This document shows, piece by piece, positions 45,204-58,045 of a DNA stretch of 64,000 nt. Both the position numbers and the translations under genes were made by a program. The notes below the pieces were generated by a model. The model did no database searches. It was not told where the DNA came from and was given only the letters and a program-made list of their open reading frames with translations. The stretch is taken from positions 124,001-188,000 of the forward strand of contig NC_041687.1 of the NCBI RefSeq assembly GCF_900005765.1, read 5' to 3'. The stretch is from Plasmodium relictum (Eukaryota > Apicomplexa > Aconoidasida > Haemosporida > Plasmodiidae). How positions within the stretch are numbered: the stretch's first letter is position 1; each line of letters opens with the position of its first letter.

Positions 45204-48200
45204 TTATATAATATTTTTCATTTCTTCTATGGTGTTTACATCATATAATAAATGATTTTTATCATATAACTCAATAGCTTTGATAAAATTTTTAGCTATG
45301 TCTGGTAATAAAGGATAATCTTCTTTTGTATATACATAACTATTTTCATCTTTTTCTAACATAAAAGATTTCCAACAAGGTTTAAATGATTCTATATCAA
45401 TCTTATTAGAGAGAACAATAGAAATTAGCCAATTAAAAAAATCAGAACTCTTTTCTATATTTTTGTTACAAGCATATTTTTTTAAGGTAAGTTTTAAAAT
45501 GTTATTATGAAGTTTGTCATTAAATTTAGAAGGAATGTTAAGATCTTCAAATTTTTTTGTCAATTCTTCCCATTCTTTTGTTGTAGTAGACATTTCTAAA
45601 ATTTCATTTACCTTTGGTAAATATTCTTCAACAAATGTATAATCTTCTGGAGCGTCTTGACCACTTTCTTTTGTAACTTTCTTTGTTATAACATTAGAAG
45701 TGGAATTATTATTATTTGATGTAGTAGCGGTCGTGGTAACTTCATTATTTTCCTCATTGTTCAAATTATTCCTACTAAAATCTACTTCGTTAAAATCTTC
45801 ATTATTATTAGCATTTAAAGTGTTTCTTTTATTAACATCATCATTATTGCTATTATTTTTTTTAGCATTATAATTTCTCAAAAATGCTTTGTTATCATTT
45901 TTTTCTTTATTATTTAATAATCTGGAATTTAAGTTACTAAAAATATTATTATTATCATTGTGATCATTATTCATAAATGGTTGATTTTTAAATGGGATAT
46001 GATTTTTTGACATCATATCAAAATAATTGTTATCCATTCCATTTTTCATTTCATCAGGAATAATTTTAGAAGTATTATTTTTGTTTTTACTTAAATTTAA
46101 TGGCATTTTTTTATTATTTTTATTTCCATCTAGATTTTTCATTCCGCTCATATTTCTTAAATTCATATTATTATTTATCATATTAAAATTTATATTATTA
46201 TTATTATTATTCATGTTAAAGTTTGCATTGCGAAGAATATTATTTCTCATATTACTTAAATTGCTATTCATTTTATTATCGTGATAATTCATATTATTAT
46301 TTGAAAAATTTCTATTATTTTGATCAATATTTTCTTTTAAAATCTTATCATGCAATACACTTAAAGTCGTTGGACCTTCTAATTTATGAGCAAATTTTTT
46401 ATTCCATTTTTCATTTCTATTGTCAATAACATCTTTAATAAGACATCTAACACGAAAAGTAATTTTTTCATTATTAACTAATTCATTTAATGTATTGTAT
46501 AATTCTTTTACTTTGTCTTGATTTGCTTTTTCATGGGTATCTAAAATTTCTCCAACTGTGTTCAAAAACATGCATAATGCTTCTAAATGTAGATTTCCTT
46601 CGTTTGTATCATTCTTTAAAGCAATATAACTCTCTCTTTTTTCTAATAATTGTTTAATGCAAACAAAAACAATAGGAATTGATATAATACCAGATTTAAC
46701 TAATTCACCAACAAAAAGCATATTACCTCTAACTTTATTTTTATGCATTTGTTCAAATTCAAATTTTTCTTCTTCATTTAAATTACTAGGGTATTCTATT
46801 GGTTTTAAATTATTTTCAAAAGAATCTTGGCACTGATTAATTAATATTTTTTTAAATTGAACTGTTGTGTCATCTTCCAATTTCATATTATGGAAATGAA
46901 CATTTAATTTTTTACATAACTGTACATACATTTGAACAAAATGATGTTGCGTAACAGCTTTTTCAAAAACTAGCTTCATTAATCCAACAATTTCTTCTAA
47001 TTTAGTTATACCAACAAGAATTATTTGCTCATATAATAAATCGAACTTCTCAAAAGTTAACTTATTTAATATACCTCTTAATTTACGCATCATACATGTG
47101 TATTTATCTGCTTTCAATTGATTTTGCTTTAGAATCCAACTATTTTCTGCTATTGTTTTAGTTGGTGGAGAATTATTATTTCTCCATGGATCAGCTGATT
47201 CAACAGCTCTTGTAGAGTCAAAAAATCCTTTTAATTTATCTCCATCACTCTTTCTCCATTCCAAGTTAGTTGTGTTTTTCATTAAATTATTATTTTGTAA
47301 ATTCTGATCATATATGTTATTCCCACCTATAATATTATTATTAAAGAAATTACTATTTTGATTATTGTTTAAAAATAAATTATTCATCATATTTTTTGGT
47401 ATAGAACTTCTCCAGTCATCTTTAATATTTTTATTATTTGCACTTTGATTTGCTTGTGCTTGTTTATTATTATTACTATTGGCATTATTATTATTATTAT
47501 TGATATTATTGCTAATATTACCGTTGTTATTATTACTAGCATTGTTGTTATTATTAATATTATTATTAATGTTGTTATTAGTATTATTAATATTATTATT
47601 GTTATATACTGAATTATATCTTTTGTTATATGCATTCATATTTTTAAAATCATTCATATTACTATTACAATTTTCATTATCATTAATATTATTATTATTA
47701 TCATTATTATTAATATTATTATTGTTATTCATATTTATATTATTATTATTGTAATCCATTTCACTGTTAGAACCTTGAGATAAAACAAAATTAAATTTAT
47801 CTACACCAATATTCCAATCATGACCTAAATAAATCTCTAATAAATCTATTTTTGTATATACTTTTTCTTTATATAATCTTTCAATTTTTTTTTGTTTTGC
47901 TATTTGTTTTTCTTCCTTTAATTTATCTTCCTTTAACTTTTCGTTATCTTTTATTTTTTCTAAGCTATCCACTTGTTTTTCTAAAGCTCCCAATAAATCA
48001 TCTTCTATGTTTTCATCTTTTATTTCTTTATTTTCTTTTTTACTGTCTTTGCAATCCAACTTTATACTTGCTTCTTCCGATACATTTATTTCATTTTTAT
48101 TGGAATTTAATACTTCGTTATTTAAAGTATTATTTTTTAAATTATTTGCTACAGTATTATTAATAGAAGTTTTATCCTTTATATCTGCTTTTGATGAGTC

Positions 48201-51200
48201 ATAAACTTTTAAGATTTCCTTTTTATTTTCATTAGTTACAGCATTACTCCTTTTATTTATTTTTTCATTTAGCAGCTTCTTTTTGCTTTCCTCATTTTGT
48301 TCTTTGAAAGAAATATCTTCTGAATTTTTTTTATTACATTGCAATTGATCTGTTTTCACCTTTTCTTTTTCTGTTTTTGTTTCTTCATTGTATTTTTCAT
48401 TCTCTCTTTTTTTTTCTTCTGAAAATGCATTTTTTTTCCTTTTTTTATCTTCATTTTCCACATTTAGTAAATCTTCATTTGGTGATTTTGTTTTTATGTT
48501 TTCTTCATTATTAGAAATAGATGCTTTTACTTTTTCTTCATCTAAATATTTATTATTCTCGTTTATATTTTTATTTATATCTTCTTTTTTTACATCATCG
48601 TAATTTATATTTTTTTTTGATGTCTCCATTTCTTTTTTTTCTACACATTTAATTCCTTTTTCATTTAGAACACTATTTACTTTCAAATCATCAATAATAT
48701 TAATGTTATGTGTCTCTTCATTTAATTTGTTACTCCTTACTGTTTCATTTTTATTTTCCTTTAAATTTTTAGTTAAACTTATTTTATTATTTAAAGAAGC
48801 GTTTTCATTTAATCCTTCATTTCCATTCAAATTTTCTTCTACAAGTTGGGTCTTACTTTGTACTTCTTCATTTTTATATTCTTCTACCAATCTGTTTTCT
48901 TCTTCGTTTTCCAATTTTTTCTTTTTCTTCTTTTTTTTAGAAATTTCGTCTGTTTTCTCAGTATCTTTATTTGAATATTCCGTAAGTTCCTTTTCTTCTT
49001 TTTCATTCATTTTTTTTGAAAAAGTTAAATTATCTTCATTAATCAAATGTGCTGATTTATTGTTTACTTCAATCATATTTTTTTCATTTAATGATAATTC
49101 AGGATTTTTATTTTTATTTATTTTGTCTTTATCTGCTACTGTTTGGTTTGAATCATTCACATTACTCTTTTCTATATTAAAAATTTTCTTATTATTTGAC
49201 TTGTCTGAATATAAGCCATCTGATTCTTTTTCTGATTTTATTTCATTCTTATCTTTTTTTTCAACATCATTATAATTTTCTTCTAATTTGTCATTTTTTG
49301 CTTTATTATAAGTTACATTTAAAGAAGCATCTGATGATTCCATTTTTTCATTGCACAATTTTTCTTTATTTTCATTTGTTTCTAAATTGTCTAGTGTATT
49401 TTTCTCTTTTTCTATATCATATGTTTTTAACATTTCATTTTTGTTTTCTTTTTTAACTAAATTATTATTATTAGATAATTTTGAAATATCTTCCTTAATT
49501 TCATTTCTTTTTTTCACATCTTTATTATCTTTGTTCATACTAGAATTGTTGTCTCCTTTGTTATTCTTATCATTTACTACTGTGTTAGAAGTATATCTAT
49601 TATGATCTTTTTTTGAAATTTTATCATTTTTATGTGAATTATTATTATTTTTTTTTTCATTCTGTATTGATTCTAATTTCGATTCCTTCGTTTCTTTCTT
49701 TGGTTTTCTTTTGGCCATTTCAGCAAAAGAAATTTTCCCTTCCCACATAAAATTTTTCGAATTAGAATTAGAATAAGATGATGATCGATCATTAGCATTA
49801 GTAGCATTATAATGATTTGCACTTAAATATTTGTAATTATCCTTGTTTATACTAGTATTATTTTTTTTTGTTATATTATCAGGATTGTTTTTGTTAATTT
49901 TGTTTTCTCCTGTTGTAGCATTATACAACTCCTTTTGATTTTCTCTATTTCTAAAGGATTCACTTTTTATACTATTTGATGATATATTTGCATTTTTACT
50001 TTTCTTCATGTTAATAATACTATCACTGTATTCCAATTCATTTTTGCTTGTATAATCCTCTCCTAAATCATTTGATTTTTCATAATTTTCATTATTTTCA
50101 TTTATTCCTTTTCCATTACTTTTTTTGATATTTTCTGAGTCTTCATTTTCAGTTATTTTATTTATACTTTTGGTATCATCACTTTTTGTATTGATATTCA
50201 TAATTTTTTCATTAATTTGCTTAATTTCTACATTTTGAATTTTTAATTTTTCTCTTTGTCTATGAGAAAAATTTACTCCATTATTTCCTTTCCTTTCATT
50301 CATTTCATTCTTCTTACTGTTATCATAATTTGTTTTCAACTTTTCTTTATTTTCCTTATCTGTGAAATTTTTATTGGATGAATAATTCATTTTTTTATTT
50401 TTTACATTTGAGTCTATTTTATCTTCACTTAATTTTTTGCTATTTTTGTAACTTGCATCTTTTTCTTTGTTTGATCCTTTTTCCTTTTCTTCTTCATTCT
50501 TTTTTTTGTTTTCCTTAGTAATTGTATTGGATTTGGAATCAACATAATTTGTAGCAAGTTGATTTTTTTGATAAGTTAAATCATTATTCTGATCACATAT
50601 GTTATCACTACTTATTTTAGAACTTTGAATATTCGATTTTTCATTATTATTATTACTAGAATCTATATTGTAATTGCCTTTATCTAAATTAGTTAATTTT
50701 GCATTGGAATTATCATTATTTTTATTGTTAACATCAGAAGCATTTGCATTAAAATTATTAGTATTGTTATACTGAATATTTAGATTATTTTTTTCTTTTT
50801 TTTTATTAGGATTCATCTTAGCAATTTTTACCCACGAAGAAAATTCCATATTTTTTTTGTCGTAATTTTTTAAATTTTTTAAATTATTGTAATTCACATT
50901 TTTATTGTTTGCTATATTATTATTAAAATTACTATTATTGTTTACATAATTATTATCAACAGTTGCTACATCATTTGTATTTGCATTTTTATTTAAATTT
51001 TCATTATTCTCTGAAACATTAATATTTATATTACTTAAATTATTAACAGAACTGGTATTTAATACGTTACTTTTTTCCTTGAATTTCTTATCATCTTCAT
51101 TCTTAATTTTTTTTTCATTTATTTTATTATTGTCAACACTTCTCACACTTCCTCTTTTTTCAGAATTGTTTTGATATTTACTACCTACGAAATTATTTTG

Positions 51201-53647
51201 TTGTTTGCTATTACTAGAATTATTTAATTCAGAAAAATTTTTTTTATGAAATTGATCACCCTGCTTACCACTCTTATCCTTTGGTAATTCCCTCTTAACA
51301 TTAGTTACATTTTTTTCCTCATTTATCTTGTTACTAGCATAATTTCTATTTGCTTTAAAATCGTCTTTATTATTTTTATCATTTTTATCATTTTTATTAT
51401 ATGTACGTTTTTCGTTAGAAACTTCATTCTGTATATTATTATTTAAATTATTGTTCACAGCATTACTATTTTTATTTTTTAAATTAGAGTTATTTAAATT
51501 ATAATTTTTTCCTTTATATGAATATGGTATGTCATTATTGCATGCGCTATTTTCGTTAAAATTATCAGCCATTTCTTTCATATCAGCGTTAACTTCTTTT
51601 AATGGAACAGTAATATTATTATTGGATGTAGTAGTAGCATTAGAATTATTAGTATTATTGTTATTACTAATATTATTATTAGTAGTATTAGCATTATTAT
51701 TTTTTTGGTAATAGTTCACTGAATTATTTTCCTCTCTATTATAATTTTCTTGTTTGAAATTTTTACTATGACTATTATATAAATTTTTAGAATTATTGGA
51801 AACGTTATTCAAAGTATTGTTATTTAAATTATAATTAGGACTAAAATTATTATTTGTATTATTTAAAGAATTGTACCTATTGTGCTTTTTATTGTCATGC
51901 TTCATATTATAGTGATTGTAATTATTCATAGTACCATTTAAATTTAATATATTATTTTTTAATGCATTTTTATTATCTCTGTAATTATATTGTTTATTTC
52001 TTTCATTATAAGAATTGTTTCTTTTTTGTTTATTCATAGTATTATTCATGAGCAAGCTATGATTCATATGAATATTATTTAAATGAAGATTATTATTTAT
52101 ATTATTCATATGATGATGTGCTACATTTGAATTATTAATATGCAATGGGTTATTTAAACATATAACATTTGCACTATTATTTAATGGCATATTACTTCCT
52201 ACAGCTGAATTTAAATGTAAATTATTATTATCGTTATTTAAATGCATATTATTGTTTTGATTAGCATTAAAGCTATTAAAGTTATAATTTAAATTTCCAG
52301 TAATAACTGAGTTCATATTATTATTATTATGCTCAAAATTATTATCATTTAAATTACTTGCACTATGTAAATTTGCATTATTAAAATGACTGAAAATATT
52401 TCTTCTATTAGGTTGATTTACATGATTATAAGGAATCTTTATATGTGTATTAGCTGAATTTGTAATGAAATGGGGATCTAAAGAACTCATATTTATAGAT
52501 GCATTATGCTGCAATTGAGGTGGAGATGGAATAGCACAAGACAAAAAATTGTATGGATTAATATTTAAAGCACCATTTTTTTGAGAAGGAATACTATTAT
52601 TTCCTATTAAGCTAGGATTATTAGCAAATGATCCATAAACTGATGGGGGTTGAGAAAAAGGCAAGTCATGATGAACATTACCTGATGTTAAAGAATTGCC
52701 ATATGATAAAGGAGCAAATATTGATTGAGGGGTTGGCAATCCATTGGGGTGATTATTTATTAAATATGGATGATTTACATAAAAATTATGATGATGAATT
52801 AATGAACCATTTGGTTGAAAATTCTGATGTGCATGTGTATCAAGATGATGAAATGGTGCTGAATTTTCTGAACTGTTCATAATATTTCCACCTGAATTAT
52901 TCATAAAATTATTGGATCTTAAATTATTCATTCCTGAAATAATATTTTGATTTAAAAAGTTAGTTTGTGAAGATGTTCCACTTGATGGTACAGCAATAGA
53001 AGATCCATGCATATTTGTAGAACTAGAAATATTATTAACACCATTTTCATGATTATTTGTTTGTTTTGCATTAATTACAGTGCTAGTATTATTACTATTA
53101 TTTTTCGTGTTTTCATTTTCTATATTGTTAACACTACTAGATGAATTCACAATCACACCTGAATTATTGGATACATTTAAATTTATATTACTTGATGAAG
53201 ATGCATTATTTGTATTAGAAATATTCATTAAGTTATTTGATGAAGCGTTTAATCCACTAATGACTGGATTTATTAAAGAATTGGGGGTTAAAATATTACT
53301 ATTCCCTTGTGATGTTATATTATTCATCATATTATTATTTTGTACATTAGTAAATGGTGTAGTAGACATATTCTGATAATAATTACTCCACATTAAATTG
53401 TTAAAAGGAAGGCTACTTTGTATATTTTTTGTAGATGGGACGAATTCTGGTGCATCTGCATTTAAAGAACTTGAAGATGAAACGTTATTAAATGAATTGG
53501 TTGATAATGAATGTGACTTATTAGCTGAATTTTGTGTTTCATTGTTATTTGATGTGTTTTTTTTTTGTGTATCTTTAGTTATTTTTTTAGCTTCCTCCTC
53601 ATTTTCTTTATCTTTATTATCAGTTTCTTTTTTCCCTATTTCTTTAC

Positions 53648-53695
<48 letters not shown>

Positions 53696-53835
53696 CGTTA
53701 TCATTATTATCATTATCATTATTATCATTATTACTATTATTATTATCATTATTATTATTATTACTATTACTATTATTATGGTTATTATTACTATTACTAT
53801 TATTATTGTTATTATTATTACTATCATTATTATTA

Positions 53836-53902
<67 letters not shown>

Positions 53903-55229
53903 CATTATTATTATTATTATTATCATTATTATTATTATTATTATCATTATTATTATCGTCATTATTATTATTATTACTATTACTGTTATTATTTTTATCA
54001 TTATTTTTAATATCGTTGCTACTTTTATTCTCTGCAGTTTTATTTTCATTATTTTTTGTTTCCGTGTTTTTTATATCGTGACCACTTTCATTTTTTAACG
54101 AATTTGAATTTTTAACAATACGATTACCATTATTTTTATTATTTTTATTATTCAATATAGAACTTTTTATATTTCCTTTTACATTGATATATCCTAATGT
54201 AAGCGTATTGTTCTGTGAAGAATTATTTTTTGATGAAGTAGCATTAATATTATTATTTATATTCATATTATTGCTACTATTATTGTATATATTTTTATTG
54301 TTATTATTAACATTATTATTAATGCTGATATTATTATTATTATTGATATGATTATTACTATTATTTTTGTAATTATTATTATTTCTACTATCACAATTTG
54401 TTTGAGTAATATAATTACTATTGGAGTTTTTATTTGTATTATTAGAATATGTATTACTATTTTGAATTTTATTTTCATTACTTGCTGTTGTATTACTATT
54501 AATTAATACTCCATTTATATTGTTTTCATTAGATGACTTAGAAAGAACAAAATTTTTTTCATCCGTAGCATTGGTATTCAAATTGTCATTATTATAATTT
54601 TCCATTGGAGTCTCAAAATCATTTTGATTATTTTCATTTGTAGCATCATAATTAGTTTCATTACATGTTGTACGATTAAATTTTGTGCTATTTTTTACAT
54701 AAGAATTTTTATCTAAATTATTACTACTGTTACTGATACTATTATTTTTTTTTTGAGGATTTACATTTTTTATGCTATTATAAGGAATGTTTTCTGAATT
54801 AGAAGAAGAAATGACATGGTTAGTATTATTTAGGTTAATCATATTCTTTGAACTGTTATCATCTGTATACTTATTTATTGATTCGTTAAATCTACTATCT
54901 TCACCATTCATATTGATATAAGTTTTTTTTTGAACTTGCTTATAATTTTTGTGATTTACTGAGTTATTTAATATGGATGAAGAATGAGATGGAGTATTAG
55001 AATTATATCGTTTTGTTGATAATTTATTTGATTCGGATAAATTATTACTAATAGTATTGAAATTATTTTTATTATATTTTTTTACTTTTTCGTCGTAATT
55101 TACTTTTTTATTGTTTTCACTATTCTTTTCTATAGATACTGATATATTACAAGATGTTACATTATGAATACCATTCATCATGTCTTTATATTCAGATATA
55201 TCTTTTTTTAAAACTGTATCACTTTGCAT
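45204..55229 (-). CDS. Giant eIF4G/PAIP1-like MIF4G protein with PAM2 motif
   Basis: A single exon of 3,341 residues. Near residue 589 it has SLNADAPEFVPS, a canonical PAM2 motif for the MLLE domain of poly(A)-binding protein. Near 2458 it has YTKIDLL, fitting the eIF4E-binding consensus YxxxxL plus a hydrophobic residue. A MIF4G domain covers about 2705-2940 (LRGILNKLTFEKFDLLYEQI, VQMYVQLCKKL), the fold that binds eIF4A. A C-terminal helical region of about 150 residues (EEYLPKVNEIL...CWKSFM) may be MA3- or W2-like. The N-terminal 2,400 residues are mainly Asn-, Ser- and Lys-rich and unfolded, with poly-Asn at about 412-528. The set implies a scaffold linking cap, poly(A) tail and helicase, as in eIF4G plus PAIP1. 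Plasmodium relatives are annotated as PAIP1 or MIF4G proteins. The start is the first ATG, preceded by an (AT)n run. Confidence 0.9.
53644..53995 (-). repeat. Poly-Asn trinucleotide microsatellite (ATT/AAT)
   Basis: About 350 bp of near-continuous ATT units on the plus strand, AAT on the coding strand, interrupted by ATC, ACT and GTT-type units (Asp, Ser, Asn). It encodes the longest Asn-rich stretch of the MIF4G protein. The opposite strand reads as poly-Leu or poly-Ile in several frames, which is a shadow. Confidence 0.9.
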
Positions 55230-55245
55230 TTAAAAAAAAAAAAAG

Positions 55246-55248
<3 letters not shown>

Positions 55249-55309
<61 letters not shown>
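55249..55309. repeat. (AT)n microsatellite at the MIF4G 5' end
   Basis: About 61 bp of uninterrupted AT dinucleotide, only about 20 bp upstream of the MIF4G start codon on the minus strand, so it is probably in the 5' UTR. Confidence 0.9.
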
Positions 55310-55310
<1 letters not shown>

Positions 55311-55777
55311 TAATATATGTGTTACAATAAAAAATTATAAAAAAAAAAACAAAAAATTTTTTTTTTTGGTTTATATATAATACATAAAAAAATGAAAAAT
55401 AATAATTGTATAAATAATAAAAAAATAATAATAATAATAATGAAATAAACTATATCAATATATTTATATTTTGAATAATTTATATGTTTATGTAATTATA
55501 ATTCATTTATTTTTTATTTTTTTTTATAATTTATTATAAAATAATTGTATGTTATATAAGCATATATAAATTCAATTATTTTACCATCTACAAATTATAC
55601 ATAATTACTGTTATATATTAATTCTTAATAAAAAAAAAATAAAAGACTTTTAATTATATAGCATATGAATACAAATTATTAAATATTAAACAGTTGCAAA
55701 CATATAATTAAAGTAATATTCATATAAGATATTTACAAAGAATTTTTTTTTTCAAATTATTTTATTCACAATAATTA

Positions 55778-55808
<31 letters not shown>

Positions 55809-57134
55809 TTAAATAAGATAAAAATAACATAAATAATTGTTATAAGGAAAAAAGTAAATGATTTAACACATAATTTTTCAGCATCTCATACTTCTCTATT
55901 TCGAAAAGGTACATAAATAATTTAATTGCAAAATTTTAAAAAAATAAGATAAAAAATTATAATAAAATAATAATATTAAACATATAGTATGATTACAATA
56001 CATAATGATTTTAAAATTATGATTAATAAACTCATTACAACCATAAAATAAAGCATATGGCATAAACTAAATAATTTAATATTTAAAAATATAATAAGTA
56101 AAATATTTAAAATGAAGTATATCTTACTTTTTTTTTTTGTTATATATACATATGCATATAAATTTAAGATTTTACACGTACAAACAAATTATAACATATA
56201 TATATATATAAGAAAAATATTTATGAAAAGTTACTATAAAGCCACATGAATAATTCAAAATAAATATAGCATAAAGAATAAAAATATACGAAATAGAAAT
56301 AGATATAAATGTAAAAAACAGTTATATATATATAATAATAAAACACATTAAAATATATTAAACTTAAACTCATATATATACTATTTACTCTAAAACTGTA
56401 AAATATTTTACATTAGAAACCTATTTAAAATACATTGTATTTAACAAAAATAATAAGCAGAAAACAAATTATAACATAAAATATTTTCTTAAAAATAATA
56501 TGAAAAAATATTTTAAGTTGTCCTTTATTTGTTAGTTTTTTTAATTTTTACTTTAATGTATAATTATACACAGATGTCTTATATATAAAAAAGTCATAAA
56601 AATTAATTAAATCTGAAATAAATTAAAAAAAAATAAATATAAAAAAAAAAAAAATTTAAATGTAATATATATTTAAAATTAAATAAAAGTAAAAATTCAA
56701 TATATTTGCTTTTGCTATAAATAATAAAACTAAAAATTATATATTAAATAAGAGTATTTTTAGTGCATGAATATTGATGATAATGTATTTTTTTAAATAA
56801 ATGTGTATTTATAAACTTAATTATAAAATTTGCAAATAAAAATATAAGTATATGAAATATATAAAAATAAGTATGTGTTCAAAAAAATTTACTCAATATG
56901 GTGTATTCTCTTATGACTTCTTGACAATATTTTGTTAAAATAAGAATATATAAATCTTTTAATATAAAAATTAAAAAAAAAATTATAGAAAACTTTATAT
57001 AAATATGTAAAAAAATATAATACATAATTATATATATGTGTTTTTGCAAGAATATAATTATTTAAAATTATTTTTACTTGAATAAATTACTTAAAGAATG
57101 AAAATTTAATGCACATAAATATCACTTCTATTCA

Positions 57135-57167
<33 letters not shown>

Positions 57168-57768
57168 AATATAAAAAGACTATATAAATTAACTAAATAG
57201 ATAAAAAAAAATGTACTTTGACATGCAGTAGTTTATAAATAAGCATTTACTTAAATTTAATCACCCACATATAAAAATATCTCATGTATTATAACAATAA
57301 TGATCCTAACATGTACAGGTTCAATATATATCACTATCAATAAATATATAATATATAAAATATGTTGTATATATATATATAATAAAACTTAATAATAAAA
57401 AAAAAAAAATCATTCCTTTGATACATACAATAAAAAGTATCCTAGCATAAAAATAAAAAAAATCAGTACGAATATATTTCAAGTTTTGTTTTTGCTAATT
57501 TTTTTATGAAAATAAATAAAAACATATACATATAAATATATATATATGAATACATAACTGTTTTTGTTTTTTTATGAAAAAAAAAATTTATATATATATT
57601 ATAATAAATTAATATTTTTATTTTTAAAGGAAATATATTAAGAATATTGTATAAGATAAAATATTTATATCACTTAAACATCTAATATATTCAGGCATAG
57701 TCTACATTGATAACATTTTGTGATGTGAAAAATTATAGTTTTAAATGTGCTATTTTTTATTATTTTTC

Positions 57769-57800
<32 letters not shown>

Positions 57801-57992
57801 TTAATTCTCTTTTAATTTTTTTAATTTTTTTTCTTCTGTTTCTATTACTTTCACTTTCGATTTTCTTTGCTTTTGATTTTTCTTTTTTATTTTGTTTTTT
57901 CTTTTTTATTTTGCTTTTTTTTTTTTTTTCAAATATTTTGTTCCATATAATATATGTAATTAAAAAAAAAAAATAATAAATATTGACAAGTT

Positions 57993-58005
57993 TATATATA
58001 TATAT

Positions 58006-58045
<40 letters not shown>
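57993..58045. repeat. (AT)n microsatellite
   Basis: About 53 bp of AT dinucleotide with one short break (near 58017-58021), in the gene-free region. Shorter AT runs occur at about 57136-57165 and 55782-55809. Confidence 0.85.

Noticed and set aside
53398-54098. Long Leu-rich and Ile-rich frames on the plus strand
   Set aside because: They lie opposite the poly-Asn tract of the MIF4G gene and consist of the reverse complement of AAT units.
45204-55229. Many other plus-strand frames (for example near 47479, 48703, 49351, 53080)
   Set aside because: All are antisense shadows of the continuous minus-strand MIF4G coding sequence.
57707-57976. 89-residue frame in the gene-free region
   Set aside because: Almost entirely Phe/Leu/Ile from T-runs.
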